Part shown: in pieces, positions 36,696-46,322 of the stretch
Numbering within the stretch: the first letter of the stretch is position 1
Layout: every line of letters begins with the position of its first letter
Origin: Campylobacterales bacterium
Lineage (GTDB): Bacteria > Campylobacterota > Campylobacteria > Campylobacterales > Sulfurimonadaceae
DNA: 64,000 bases
Assembly: GCA_016938175.1 (NCBI GenBank)
Contig: JAFGVE010000034.1
Span: forward strand, 1 to 64,000
Direction of reading: 5' to 3'
Made by a program: the position numbers and the translations under genes
The notes under the pieces: model-generated
Seen by the model: only the letters and a program-made list of their open reading frames with translations
What the model was told of the DNA's origin: nothing
Databases searched by the model: none

Positions 36696-39200
36696 TTATC
36701 TTGTTAATAATTTATAAACTGCTTCGGCATTATTGCATATATCGCCATTTTTGTCCATGAGAAAACTATCTCTTGCTTTGTATTTTGTAGAGTGGATTTT
36801 TGCCGTAACAATGTTAATTTTGAGTTGTTCAAAAGCATCCATTACATAAGCAAGTAAACCTGGTTGGTTAGCAGTTTGGATTGTTAGCTCTGCATGTGTA
36901 AGTGAGTGTTCACAATCGACAGTAATCTCTTCTCTTTTGAGATGGATTTCTTTGAGTTTGACCACTCTGCCCATATCAAATGCAGCTTCTAAAATTTGTT
37001 CAATTTCATCTAAAAGTTCTGAATCTACTTTTTCCATAAAATCTATCTTAAAATATTTTACATCATCAAAAAGTGTAAATATCTCCATATTGGCAACACT
37101 GTAGTGTGAGAGTGAGGCTAGTAGAAATCCTAGGTTTAGTGGAATTTTACGGATAATTTCTAGAGATAAAGAGGTTTCATTATTAACATTGTAACTATAG
37201 AGTTTTGTCTCCTGTGCTTTTTGAACAATGCGTAAAATATCTTGTGGCGTGTGTTTAAAGAAAAAGAGATTTGATTCTACATTAAGTGTTCTTTTCTGGA
37301 GTGTTTTTGGTAAAGCTTTAAATTCGGCGAGATTTTGTACTCTTTTTTCTATATTAAGACGTTTTTTTGCATCCGTTATTTGTGTAGAGTTTTGTGCAAC
37401 TTCCAGTGCGCTTACATAGAGGTCATGGAGTAGTTTAGAGTTGAAACTGTTAAAGGTAGCACCACTGACACCATTAATGTCTGCATAGGTATGAATGTAG
37501 AGAAGTGTTAAATTTTTTGCATCTTCTAGTTTTGACATAAATTTATAGAGAGTCTTTTCATTATGAATGTTTTCTTTAAATGCAACTCCACTCATTAAGA
37601 TATGATGTTTAACAAGTAATACGGCTCTATTAGTAAGCTCTTCATTGAGTTTCATATGTTTTGCAAATTGTAAAATAAGTTTTGCACCTACTTCACTGTG
37701 GTCTTGTTTTCTTCCTTTTCCTGTGTCATGGAAGAGAACAACCATTTTAACCAGTAGTTTTTCCTCTTTACTCAGAGCATCGTGAAGTGTTTTTATCTCT
37801 TTATTATCTATACTTTCAAGTGCTTCTATACATTTAATAGAGTGAATATCTACAGGATAAGTATGATACCCATCAAATTGCGGTAAATGCATAACTTTTC
37901 TGAAGTTTGGGAATAGTTGATGTAAAACTCCTGCATCGTAAAAGAGTTTTAAAAATGAATATGTGTGTTCTCGTTCAAGAAGTTGACGTAACAGCTTATA
38001 CATTTTAGTACTTAATGGATGCTTGATTTGTGAATAGGTAAAAAGACGTAAGAAGCCTGCATCAAATTTATACTTCTCATCAGGAAGTGAGAGTAGTAAT
38101 TCAAGAAGTTTATCTATAGGGAGTGGTTTGAGATTGTAAGATGCATAGAGTCTGTTGTCTAAGTTATATATTCCTTTTTGTACTCTAGCATGACGAAATT
38201 TTGTAATATAGCTCTCTTCCGCAATATACGAACGAAGCATTTTTTTAACAAAAATCTGTGTAAAGTTATTGATACGCCATTGTGCTTCAAGTACACGTGT
38301 AGCTAATTTTTTCTGGTCTTTAAAACCTAAGTCTTTACTTACTTTAGGTATATAGTCTAAAAGCAGTCTATCCTCTTGTTTTCCTGTAATAAGGTGGAGT
38401 GCACTACGTACCCTGAAAAGAAGTTCAAGTGCTATTCTGTACTCTTTATACTCCTCTTCACTAAAAAGTTTTCCGCTAAGTGCTTTAATGGAATCTACAT
38501 TATAGATTGTATTTGCTATCCAAAAGAGAAGTTGTGAGTCACGAAGACCTCCAACACTCTCTTTGATGTTTGGTTGCATTGAGGTTGGATTTTTTTTGCG
38601 GCGAATTTGTGCCTCTTCTATTTTTGCTAAGATGAACTCTTTTGTATCATACTTACGAATTCTGTTGAGTTCTCTTTGTGTAGCATGCCATGTGAACGGT
38701 GAACCAGTAATAAAACGTGACTCCATAAGCGAAGTACGAATCGTAATATCTTCATGACTTGATTTAAAGAGATCATTGACTTCATGTACACGATGACCAA
38801 GTTTTAAACCTGCATCTAAAGCAAGATAAAAAAGCTTTTCAATAATGAGTTTTGTTTGATACCCTTCTATATCTTTGTAGACAAGAAGCAAGTCAATGTC
38901 ACTATGTACACAGAGTTGTTCACGTCCATAACTGCCAAGGGCAACAATAGCTATGGGAATGGAACTTTTCATAGGCAAATAGTTGCCAAACATACGGCGT
39001 AATACCGTTTTGTACATTAGGGTAATTATAGAGTCAAGTTGTTTTGTATGTTTTACGAGAAAATCTTTTCCTTGGTTTTTCTCAAAAAGTTCGGGAAGTG
39101 ACTCTTTATACTCTTTAATGTACTGTTTAAAAAGTTTACTCAGTTCAAAATCTGAGCCATTTTGTTCTATAACGTCTTCTATTTGTAATACTAAATCCAT
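36696..39200 (-). CDS. glnD: [Protein-PII] uridylyltransferase / uridylyl-removing enzyme
   Basis: This 834-residue nitrogen-status sensor modifies PII protein. The nucleotidyltransferase motif is GSYGREQLCVHSDIDLLL (about 89-106; metal ligands D101 and D103). A helical GlnD domain follows. The HD hydrolase (about 430-540) shows FHDTGKGRKQDHSEVG. The C-terminal region contains an ACT domain (about 765-834: AELTIQTANQPGLLAYVMD), with a weaker first copy near 655-720. Length fits the family. It is divergent from the LsrG-like gene and lies upstream of glmS. Confidence 0.92.
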   Translation of the reverse strand: MDLVLQIEDVIEQNGSDFELSKLFKQYIKEYKESLPELFEKNQGKDFLVKHTKQLDSIITLMYKTVLRRMFGNYLPMKSSIPIAIVALGSYGREQLCVHSDIDLLLVYKDIEGYQTKLIIEKLFYLALDAGLKLGHRVHEVNDLFKSSHEDITIRTSLMESRFITGSPFTWHATQRELNRIRKYDTKEFILAKIEEAQIRRKKNPTSMQPNIKESVGGLRDSQLLFWIANTIYNVDSIKALSGKLFSEEEYKEYRIALELLFRVRSALHLITGKQEDRLLLDYIPKVSKDLGFKDQKKLATRVLEAQWRINNFTQIFVKKMLRSYIAEESYITKFRHARVQKGIYNLDNRLYASYNLKPLPIDKLLELLLSLPDEKYKFDAGFLRLFTYSQIKHPLSTKMYKLLRQLLEREHTYSFLKLFYDAGVLHQLFPNFRKVMHLPQFDGYHTYPVDIHSIKCIEALESIDNKEIKTLHDALSKEEKLLVKMVVLFHDTGKGRKQDHSEVGAKLILQFAKHMKLNEELTNRAVLLVKHHILMSGVAFKENIHNEKTLYKFMSKLEDAKNLTLLYIHTYADINGVSGATFNSFNSKLLHDLYVSALEVAQNSTQITDAKKRLNIEKRVQNLAEFKALPKTLQKRTLNVESNLFFFKHTPQDILRIVQKAQETKLYSYNVNNETSLSLEIIRKIPLNLGFLLASLSHYSVANMEIFTLFDDVKYFKIDFMEKVDSELLDEIEQILEAAFDMGRVVKLKEIHLKREEITVDCEHSLTHAELTIQTANQPGLLAYVMDAFEQLKINIVTAKIHSTKYKARDSFLMDKNGDICNNAEAVYKLLTR

Positions 39201-39224
39201 TTTTTATTATAGTTAAACTTTTGC

Positions 39225-39230
39225 TATAAT
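39225..39230 (+). promoter_or_regulatory. -10 box for the lsrG-like/aldolase/lsrK operon
   Basis: A consensus TATAAT lies 34 bases before the ATG at 39259, in the 58-bp gap between divergent genes. No good -35 is visible. AGGA at 39246-39249 is the ribosome site. Confidence 0.45.
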
Positions 39231-39258
39231 CAATTAAAAAAATTTAGGAACTTTAATA

Positions 39259-39546
39259 ATGACTATTACAAAGAGTGTTACTTTTATAGCAAAAGATGGT
39301 TGTGAAGAGCAAATGAAGGCTCTGTTAAGTGCTATGGTTGAACCAAGTAAGGCAGAAAAAGGATGCCTTTTTTATGAAATCTTTCAGTATGAAAACGAGC
39401 CAAAAAGATTTATGGCAGTTGAAACGTGGGAAGATGAAGTTGCACTCGATGGTCATAAAACTTCTGCTCATTATAAAGTTTATAAATCCTCTTATGAACC
39501 ATATTGCCAAGACAAATATACAGACGAACTTCAAGTACTAGGATAG
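39259..39546 (+). CDS. LsrG-like ABM-domain protein (putative phospho-AI-2 isomerase)
   Basis: This 95-residue single ABM (antibiotic biosynthesis monooxygenase) domain protein keeps the LsrG pattern HKTSAHYKVY near residues 69-78 (HKTTPHYK in E. coli LsrG as I recall). LsrG isomerises phosphorylated 4,5-dihydroxypentane-2,3-dione derived from autoinducer-2. Sequence alone does not separate it from generic YgiN-type monooxygenases. The link comes from the lsrK gene two positions downstream in the same tight operon (four bases to the aldolase gene). A TATAAT and AGGA precede it. Confidence 0.6.
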   Translation: MTITKSVTFIAKDGCEEQMKALLSAMVEPSKAEKGCLFYEIFQYENEPKRFMAVETWEDEVALDGHKTSAHYKVYKSSYEPYCQDKYTDELQVLG

Positions 39547-39550
39547 AAAA

Positions 39551-40726
39551 ATGGATAATTTATTTAACGACAACCATGCTCAAAAATGTAAAGGTGATTT
39601 AGCACTTCGTGTATATACGTCTAATTTACTCGGAGAAAATGATGAACTGGTACTTCACGGAGGTGGTAATACATCTGTAAAAACTGAGATTAATGGAGAA
39701 GAGATTCTTTACGTTAAAGGAAGTGGTTGGGACTTGGTTAGTATTGAAGAAAAGGGCTTTGCTCCTGTTAAGATGAGTGCACTTTTAGATATGGCAAAAA
39801 TGCAGAGTTTAAGTGATGTAGATATGGTCACAGGGCAGAGAAAAGCCATGATAGATAAAGATGCCCCAAACCCTTCTGTAGAAGCTATTTTACATGCACT
39901 TATTCCATATAAATTTGTTGATCATACACATGCAGATGCAATTGTAACCATTTCAAATTCTCTTAATGGCAATGAGCATATGGTGAAACTTTTTCCAAAT
40001 TTTTTAATTGTTGATTATGTAATGCCGGGCTTTGTGCTTGCTAAGAAGATTTATGAGATGACGAAAACTTTAGCATGGGATTCAATTGAAGGAATTATCT
40101 TACATAATCATGGAATTTTTACTTTCGATAACGATGCTAAAAAATCGTATTCAAAAATGATAGATGCAGTAAGTAAGGCAGAAGCATTTTTGGATGAAAA
40201 TGCGATGGTTAAAATTGAACATAACTATGTTCACAGTGATTGTGATATAGCACGTGTTGTCAAAGTTTTGAGTGAGTATAAAGGGCATGATGTTCATATT
40301 GCAATTAATCAAACACCACTTGCAGCATTTTATGCTTCACAGCCCAATATTCGTGAATTTGCAACTCGTGGAGTTTTAACACCAGAGCATATTATTCGTA
40401 CAAAAAGAGTTCCGCTAATTATGGAAGATACTGACTTGATAGGTGGACTTGATAGATATGTTGCAGAGTATGAAGAGTACTTTAAAAGATATGCGACAGA
40501 TGAGGTAATGTTAAATCCTGCACCAAATTATATGATAATTAAAAATTTAGCAGTTGTTTGTTTTGGAAAAACACGTGAAGAGGCGAAAGTTGTTTATGAT
40601 ATAGTTGAACATACCATGTTGGCAGTTCTTCGAGCAGATAAACTTGGTGGATATAAAAGCATTAGCGAGGCAGACAGTTTTGCTATGGAGTACTGGGATT
40701 TAGAACAAGCAAAACTTCAAAAATAA
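39551..40726 (+). CDS. Class II aldolase, zinc-dependent
   Basis: This 391-residue protein matches the aldolase half of the bifunctional rhamnulose-1-phosphate aldolase/alcohol dehydrogenase family, without the short-chain dehydrogenase part. The phosphate-binding loop is HGGGNTSVK (36-44), the probable catalytic glutamate is E111 (NPSVEAILHA), and zinc ligands are H125 and H127 (DHTHAD) and a histidine of HNHG (185-187). It would cleave a phosphorylated keto-sugar to a three-carbon or two-carbon fragment and an aldehyde. Lying between the LsrG-like and LsrK genes, it may take the place of LsrF, which is absent. Substrate unproven. Confidence 0.75.
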   Translation: MDNLFNDNHAQKCKGDLALRVYTSNLLGENDELVLHGGGNTSVKTEINGEEILYVKGSGWDLVSIEEKGFAPVKMSALLDMAKMQSLSDVDMVTGQRKAMIDKDAPNPSVEAILHALIPYKFVDHTHADAIVTISNSLNGNEHMVKLFPNFLIVDYVMPGFVLAKKIYEMTKTLAWDSIEGIILHNHGIFTFDNDAKKSYSKMIDAVSKAEAFLDENAMVKIEHNYVHSDCDIARVVKVLSEYKGHDVHIAINQTPLAAFYASQPNIREFATRGVLTPEHIIRTKRVPLIMEDTDLIGGLDRYVAEYEEYFKRYATDEVMLNPAPNYMIIKNLAVVCFGKTREEAKVVYDIVEHTMLAVLRADKLGGYKSISEADSFAMEYWDLEQAKLQK

Positions 40727-40739
40727 TCCGTAGTACATA

Positions 40740-42311
40740 ATGAATCAGCAAAAATATCTTATGGCAATAGATGCAGGAACGGGTAGCGTTCGTGCAGTAT
40801 TATTTGATCTTCTTGGAAATCAAATAGCTATGGAGCAACGAGAATGGGTACACCTTGAGGAAGAAGGTGTTGCAAATTCAATGAGTTTTGATTATACAAA
40901 GAATTGGAAGCTTGTAAAAGAGTGTATACGTTTAGTTATTAATCATTCCAGTGTCAATGCGGAGGATATTTTAGCTTTGAGTGCAACAAGCATGCGCGAA
41001 GGAATTATTCTTTATGACAAAAATGGTAATGAACTTTGGGGTGTTGCAAACGTAGATGCTAGAGCTGCAGATGAGGTTAAGGAGTTAAAAGAGCAGTTTG
41101 AAGGACTTGAAGAAGAGTTCTATGCTCTTTCAGGACAAACTTTTGCTCTTGGTGCCTTACCACGTTTACTTTGGTTAAAGAAAAATCGACCTTTTATTTA
41201 TGAAAAAGTAGCTTCAATGTCTATGATAGGTGATTGGGTTCTTGCAAAACTAAGTGGATCTATTGTTAGTGATCCAAGTAATGGAGGAACAACAGGAATA
41301 TTTTCTCTCAAAAAACGTGACTGGGTTTGTGAAATGGCAAGTCGTGTAGGTTTGAAAGAGAGTATCTTTCCTAAGATTTTGGAAGTAGGTACACCTATAG
41401 GAACTGTTACAGCAAAAGCTTCACAAGAGACGGGGCTCTCCACAACAACACAAGTTGTAATGGGTGGTGGAGATGTTCAACTCGGTTCAGCTGGCTTAGG
41501 TGTTGTAAAAGAGGGTGATGTGGCTATTTTAGGTGGTTCGTTTTGGCAGCAAGTAGTGAATATATCAGCTGATACAGAGACACCAAGAGATATGGCACTA
41601 CGTGTCAATCCTCATGTTGTAAATGGTCTTTCTCAAGCTGAGGGTATTACATTTTTTAGTGGCTTGGTAATGCGTTGGTTTAGAGATGCATTTTGTGATT
41701 TGGAAAAACTACAAGCAAATGAGCAAGGTATAGATGTATACGAACTTTTAGAGAGAAAAGCCTCAAAAGTACCTGTAGGTTCTTATGGCATTTTACCTAT
41801 TTTTTCCGATGTTATGAATTATGGTAAATGGTATCATGCTGCACCAAGTTTTATCAATTTAAATCTAGATGCAAAAAAGTGCAATAAGGCTTCTATGTTC
41901 AGAAGCTTGCAAGAAAATGCAGCCATAGTTTCAAGTATAAATTTGGACAAAATAAAGGTTTTTACTGGTGTTAATATAAGTGAAGTAGTTTTTGCTGGAG
42001 GTGCTAGTAAAGGAAAACTTTGGCCTCAAATAGTTGCAGATGTGACAGGGTGTAGAGTGAAAATTCCAAAGGTGAGAGAAGCAACTGCACTTGGTGCTGC
42101 GATGGCAGCTGGTGTAGGGTGTGGAGTCTATACAAATTTGGAACATGCAGCTGACTTGCTAGTAAACTGGGAGAAGGTATATGAACCAAATCTTGCAAAT
42201 ACAGAATTGTATAAAAGTATAAAAGAGAAGTGGCAAGCTGTTTATAAAGAACAATTATTACTTGTAGATAGGGGACTAACTCAAAGTATGTGGAGTGCTC
42301 CTGGACTTTAA
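40740..42311 (+). CDS. lsrK: Autoinducer-2 kinase (LsrK), FGGY family
   Basis: This 523-residue FGGY carbohydrate kinase closely follows E. coli LsrK as I remember it. Shared blocks include LMAIDAGTGSVRAVLFD at the start, SMREGIILYD, ANVDARAADEV, MIGDWVLAKLSG, GGGDVQLGSAGLGVV, FWQQVVNISA, MRWFRDAFCDLEKL, TWYHAAPSFINL-type (here KWYHAAPSFINL) and the last residues SMWSAPGL. LsrK phosphorylates AI-2 in the cytoplasm, trapping it and starting its breakdown. The N-terminal phosphate loop is intact. It is the third gene of the operon, 13 bases after the aldolase. No lsrACDB transporter or lsrR is nearby. Confidence 0.88.
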   Translation: MNQQKYLMAIDAGTGSVRAVLFDLLGNQIAMEQREWVHLEEEGVANSMSFDYTKNWKLVKECIRLVINHSSVNAEDILALSATSMREGIILYDKNGNELWGVANVDARAADEVKELKEQFEGLEEEFYALSGQTFALGALPRLLWLKKNRPFIYEKVASMSMIGDWVLAKLSGSIVSDPSNGGTTGIFSLKKRDWVCEMASRVGLKESIFPKILEVGTPIGTVTAKASQETGLSTTTQVVMGGGDVQLGSAGLGVVKEGDVAILGGSFWQQVVNISADTETPRDMALRVNPHVVNGLSQAEGITFFSGLVMRWFRDAFCDLEKLQANEQGIDVYELLERKASKVPVGSYGILPIFSDVMNYGKWYHAAPSFINLNLDAKKCNKASMFRSLQENAAIVSSINLDKIKVFTGVNISEVVFAGGASKGKLWPQIVADVTGCRVKIPKVREATALGAAMAAGVGCGVYTNLEHAADLLVNWEKVYEPNLANTELYKSIKEKWQAVYKEQLLLVDRGLTQSMWSAPGL

Positions 42312-42319
42312 ATAAAGTA

Positions 42320-42345
42320 AATTCAAAGTTTGAATTCACTATAAT
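42320..42345 (+). promoter_or_regulatory. 17-bp palindrome plus TATAAT before the EPS operon
   Basis: AATTCAAAGTTTGAATT (42320-42336) is a perfect palindrome around a central G. It is followed three bases later by a consensus TATAAT (42340-42345), 37 bases before the GTG of the MarR-type regulator. This places an operator-like site in the -35 region. Autoregulation by that regulator is an inference. The stem could instead end lsrK transcription. Confidence 0.45.
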
Positions 42346-42382
42346 TTTTCACATTTTTTATTAAAAAAAAGTAGGTGACAGG

Positions 42383-42700
42383 GTGACAAATCAAGAACTT
42401 AAACTTCTTATGCTTCAACATGCGCAAAGCATCAAAACGCAAAAATCATTTGCAGAAGAGATAGGTTATAGTGTTGGAAAAGTTAACTACGTCCTCAAAA
42501 AACTCATTGAAAAAGGGCTTATAAAAGCCGAACGTTTCATAAACTCAGAAAATAAAGCACATTATAAATATCTTCTCACTGAAAAAGGACTGCATGAAAA
42601 AATAACTCTTACACGTACTTTCATCGAAATTAAAAAGAATGAATATGAGAAACTTCAGAGAGAATTGGAAATAGATATCGCTAAGGTTCAGGAACAATGA
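42383..42700 (+). CDS. MarR-family EPS-associated transcriptional regulator
   Basis: This 105-residue winged-helix protein has a helix-turn-helix at about 20-45 ([20 protein letters not shown]), a wing ending ALKAERF-like ([10 protein letters not shown]) and a C-terminal helical dimerisation tail. It matches the small MarR-like regulators that sit first in exopolysaccharide clusters. The start is GTG with AGGTGA upstream. Its stop overlaps the galE start by four bases (ATGA), so it is the first gene of the polysaccharide operon. It may regulate its own promoter through the palindrome at 42320. Confidence 0.8.
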   Translation: MTNQELKLLMLQHAQSIKTQKSFAEEIGYSVGKVNYVLKKLIEKGLIKAERFINSENKAHYKYLLTEKGLHEKITLTRTFIEIKKNEYEKLQRELEIDIAKVQEQ

Positions 42701-43728
42701 GTTATATCTTAGTTACTGGTGGTGCTGGTTATATTGGTTCCCATACTTTAGTAGAACTCTCCAAGGCTGGATACAAATTTATCGTTTATGATAATTTGTC
42801 GAATGCTTCAAAGGAAGCGCTTACAAGAGTAGAACACATTACAAATAAACCTATTACTTTTATAGAGGGTGATATTCGTGATATTCAAAAACTCACTCAG
42901 CTTTTCTCCTCTTACGTAATAGACTCTGTCATTCACTTTGCAGGACTTAAAGCAGTTGGAGAGTCTGTAGAAAAACCTCTAGAGTATTATGATAATAATG
43001 TAGTAGGAACTCTAAAGCTACTTGAGATTATGAAAAAATTTGACTGTAAAAAGATAGTCTTTTCTTCATCAGCTACCGTTTATGGGGACCCTTCTATTAC
43101 GCCTATAAAAGAAGACTTTCCAACGGGTGAAACAACAAATCCTTATGGTACAAGCAAATATATGATAGAACGTATATTAAATGATGTTTACACCTCAGAC
43201 CAATCGTTTCAAATTGCCATACTTCGCTACTTTAATCCTGTAGGTGCGCATGAGTCAGGACTTATTGGAGAGGACCCAAATGGGGTGCCAAATAACCTTA
43301 TGCCATTTATAGCTCAAACTGCCATTGGTAAAAGAGAGTACCTGAGTGTGTTTGGGAGTGACTATGATACACATGATGGAACAGGAGTGCGAGACTACAT
43401 TCATGTAGTTGATTTGGCATTTGGACATGTTAAAGCAATAGAGTATCTAAATAATAACTTTCAAAGTATACCTCTTATAGTAAACCTTGGAACAGGGAAA
43501 GGATATTCTGTATTAGATGTTGTAAAAGCGTATGAAAAAGCAAGTGGTAAAAAGGTGGCGTATAAAACTGTAAAGAGAAGAGCAGGGGATATAGCCAAAT
43601 GCTATGCTGATCCAAGTTTTGCAAAAACAACTCTTAACTGGGAAGCAAAACGAGAGCTGGAAGTGATGTGTATTGACAGTTTTAGATGGCAATCAAATAA
43701 TCCAAATGGATATAAAGAGAGTATATAA
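42697..43728 (+). CDS. galE: UDP-glucose 4-epimerase
   Basis: This 343-residue extended short-chain dehydrogenase interconverts UDP-glucose and UDP-galactose. The NAD motif is [10 protein letters not shown] (about 7-16), the catalytic Ser-Tyr-Lys is in FSSSATVYG and [11 protein letters not shown], and the GalE-specific segments are [32 protein letters not shown] and [11 protein letters not shown]. It starts within the stop of the regulator gene. It is the first enzyme gene of the exopolysaccharide operon and supplies UDP-Gal for the repeat unit or core. The galE stop is immediately followed by the ATG of ugd. Confidence 0.95.
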   Translation: MSYILVTGGAGYIGSHTLVELSKAGYKFIVYDNLSNASKEALTRVEHITNKPITFIEGDIRDIQKLTQLFSSYVIDSVIHFAGLKAVGESVEKPLEYYDNNVVGTLKLLEIMKKFDCKKIVFSSSATVYGDPSITPIKEDFPTGETTNPYGTSKYMIERILNDVYTSDQSFQIAILRYFNPVGAHESGLIGEDPNGVPNNLMPFIAQTAIGKREYLSVFGSDYDTHDGTGVRDYIHVVDLAFGHVKAIEYLNNNFQSIPLIVNLGTGKGYSVLDVVKAYEKASGKKVAYKTVKRRAGDIAKCYADPSFAKTTLNWEAKRELEVMCIDSFRWQSNNPNGYKESI

Positions 43729-44928
43729 ATGAAAATAGCGATAGCAGGAACAGGTTATGTAGGGCTTTCAAATGGGGTTTTACTTGCACAACACAACGAG
43801 GTTGTAGCACTTGATATTATCCCTGAAAAAGTTGCTTTACTACAAGAAAAAAAATCTCCGATTGAAGATAAAGAGATAGAAGAATATCTCTTAAGTAAGG
43901 ATTTAAACTTCAGAGCTACATTAGATAAAGAAGAAGCTTACACAGGTGCTGACTTTGTTATTATCGCTACTCCTACAGATTATGATCCCGACACAAACTA
44001 TTTTAATACTAAAAGTATAGAGTATGTCATACAAGATGTTTTAAGTATTAATCCAGATACAATTATGGTTATAAAATCTACTATTCCTGTCGGCTATACA
44101 AAGAGTTTGAATGAGAAGTTTAATACTTCTAACATTATTTTTTCTCCAGAGTTTTTACGTGAGGGAAAAGCACTCCATGACAATCTCTACCCAAGCAGAA
44201 TCATCGTTGGAGAAAAAAGTAAACGTGCGGAAGTCTTTGCTGGATTGCTCGCGCAAGGTGCTATAAAAGAAAATATTGACATACTATTTACAGACTCGAC
44301 AGAAGCAGAAGCCATTAAACTTTTTGCTAACACTTACTTAGCGATGAGAGTTGCATACTTTAATGAGCTAGACTCCTATGCAGAAGCACATGGATTAAAT
44401 ACGGAGCAGATTATAAAAGGAGTAGGACTTGATCCCCGTATAGGAACTCATTACAATAACCCTAGCTTTGGCTATGGAGGCTACTGTCTTCCAAAAGATA
44501 CTAAACAGCTTTTAGCAAACTATAAAGATGTCCCATCAAATATGATAGAAGCAATAGTAAATGCTAACTCTACTAGAAAAGATTTTGTTGCAGAGAGTAT
44601 AATAAAGCAGCTCAACCACACTTTAACAAATCCACATACATCTAAAAAAACTGTAGGTATTTATAGACTTGTGATGAAAAGTGGCTCAGATAACTTTAGA
44701 AGTTCTGCTATTCAAGGAATAATGAAAAGGCTCAAGGCAAAAGGTATAAACGTAATTATTTATGAACCAGTACTCCAAGATGATGAGTTTTTTAATTCTC
44801 CTGTAGTAAAAAGTTTGGATGAATTTAAAAAGTTAAGTGATGTGATAGTCGCAAATAGGCTTGAAGAGAGTGTATTAGATGTTAAAGAGAAAGTCTATAC
44901 TCGCGATATTTTTAATAGTGATAGTTAA
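43729..44928 (+). CDS. ugd: UDP-glucose 6-dehydrogenase
   Basis: This 399-residue enzyme oxidises UDP-glucose to UDP-glucuronate with two NAD. The N-terminal Rossmann motif is [12 protein letters not shown] (5-16), the catalytic cysteine is C253 in [12 protein letters not shown], and the catalytic lysine is in [20 protein letters not shown]. The size is that of the short gammaproteobacterial/streptococcal type. Together with the epimerase at 49984 it would provide UDP-GlcA and UDP-GalA, acidic sugars for the polymer. The gene directly abuts galE with no spacer. Confidence 0.94.
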   Translation: MKIAIAGTGYVGLSNGVLLAQHNEVVALDIIPEKVALLQEKKSPIEDKEIEEYLLSKDLNFRATLDKEEAYTGADFVIIATPTDYDPDTNYFNTKSIEYVIQDVLSINPDTIMVIKSTIPVGYTKSLNEKFNTSNIIFSPEFLREGKALHDNLYPSRIIVGEKSKRAEVFAGLLAQGAIKENIDILFTDSTEAEAIKLFANTYLAMRVAYFNELDSYAEAHGLNTEQIIKGVGLDPRIGTHYNNPSFGYGGYCLPKDTKQLLANYKDVPSNMIEAIVNANSTRKDFVAESIIKQLNHTLTNPHTSKKTVGIYRLVMKSGSDNFRSSAIQGIMKRLKAKGINVIIYEPVLQDDEFFNSPVVKSLDEFKKLSDVIVANRLEESVLDVKEKVYTRDIFNSDS

Positions 44929-44939
44929 AGGAAAAATAC

Positions 44940-46319
44940 ATGACTAATATAATTTTATGTGGAGGCAGTGGCACGCGTCTTTGGCCAATTAGTAGAACAC
45001 TGATGCCAAAACAGTTTGTAAAACTCTTTGATGACAAGTCACTGTTTCAACTTACAGTAGAGCGAAATTCTCAAGTTTGTGATAGTCAATTTATAGTTTC
45101 AAATGCTCAGCAGTATTTTTTAGCAATGGATCAGCTTGAAGAGTTAAATGTAAGTAACAATAGATATCTTTTAGAACCAGTAGGAAGAAATACAGCTCCA
45201 GCTATTGCCCTTGCATGTATGGCTTTAGAGAAAGAGGAGTTAGTACTTGTAACTCCATCAGATCATTTGATAAAAAATGAACAAGAGTACAAAAAAGTTA
45301 TCCAAAACGCTCAAAAATTGGCAATGGATGATAACTTAGTGACCTTTGGTATTCAACCTATTTTTGCTGAAACAGGTTTTGGATACATTGAGGCAGGGGA
45401 AGATAATTTAGTAAACGCTTTTCATGAAAAGCCAGACTTTGAGACCGCTAAACAATATCTTGAAGCTGGAAACTACTATTGGAACTCTGGGATGTTTTGT
45501 TTTAAAGCAGGGGTCTTTTTAGAAGAACTACAAAAGTACTCGCCTGAAATATTTGAAGCTTCAAGATTGGCGTTTGAAAACAGAGAGTTTATAGCTCAAA
45601 ATCAAATGAGAATTAAGCATGATTTTATGCTCTCTATTCCAGAAGATTCCATAGACTATGCAGTCATGGAAAAGTCAAGCAGTGTTAAAGTTGTACCATC
45701 AGATATAGAGTGGAGTGATGTTGGAAGTTTTGATGCACTTTATGAGGAGCTTCCAAAGGATGAAAATGGAAATACTCTTAATGATAAGCATATTGCTATA
45801 GACTCTTGTAACAACCTTATTTATGCTAAAGAGAGAAAAATTGCCACTGTTGATATGCAAGAGTGTATTATTGTAGATACTGGGGATGCACTGCTTGTAA
45901 GTAAAAAAGGCTCTTCGCAAAAAGTAAAAAAAGTAGTTGAACAACTCAAGTCTCAGAATTCAGAACTGCATAATATTCACTTAACCGGTAATCGCCCATG
46001 GGGAACCTACACTATACTTGAAGAGTCACCAGGTTATAAGATTAAAAGAATAGAGGTTAAACCTGGCAAAAGACTCTCCCTGCAAAAACATTTTCATAGA
46101 AGTGAACACTGGATAGTTGTAAGTGGCACAGCAACGGTTACAGTCGAAGAGAAAACTTTTTTAGTTAGACCAAATGAGTCTACATACATTAAAATGGGTG
46201 AAGTTCATAGACTTGCTAATGAGGGAAAAGTTCCTGTAGTACTTATAGAAGCACAAGTTGGTGAGTATACTGGCGAAGATGACATAGTAAGACTTGATGA
46301 TGACTTTAAAAGAGACTAA
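44940..46319 (+). CDS. manC: Mannose-1-phosphate guanylyltransferase / mannose-6-phosphate isomerase
   Basis: This 459-residue type II bifunctional enzyme resembles AlgA, XanB and ManC. The pyrophosphorylase signature is ILCGGSGTRLWPISRTLMPK (4-23); FHEKPDF and WNSGMFCF follow. The C-terminal cupin isomerase domain (about 345-459) has RPWGTYTILEES, KRLSLQKHFHRSEHWIVVSG and EVHRLANEG. It supplies GDP-mannose for gmd/fcl. AAGGA lies eight bases before the ATG. manB follows three bases after the stop. Confidence 0.95.
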   Translation: MTNIILCGGSGTRLWPISRTLMPKQFVKLFDDKSLFQLTVERNSQVCDSQFIVSNAQQYFLAMDQLEELNVSNNRYLLEPVGRNTAPAIALACMALEKEELVLVTPSDHLIKNEQEYKKVIQNAQKLAMDDNLVTFGIQPIFAETGFGYIEAGEDNLVNAFHEKPDFETAKQYLEAGNYYWNSGMFCFKAGVFLEELQKYSPEIFEASRLAFENREFIAQNQMRIKHDFMLSIPEDSIDYAVMEKSSSVKVVPSDIEWSDVGSFDALYEELPKDENGNTLNDKHIAIDSCNNLIYAKERKIATVDMQECIIVDTGDALLVSKKGSSQKVKKVVEQLKSQNSELHNIHLTGNRPWGTYTILEESPGYKIKRIEVKPGKRLSLQKHFHRSEHWIVVSGTATVTVEEKTFLVRPNESTYIKMGEVHRLANEGKVPVVLIEAQVGEYTGEDDIVRLDDDFKRD

Positions 46320-46322
46320 AGT

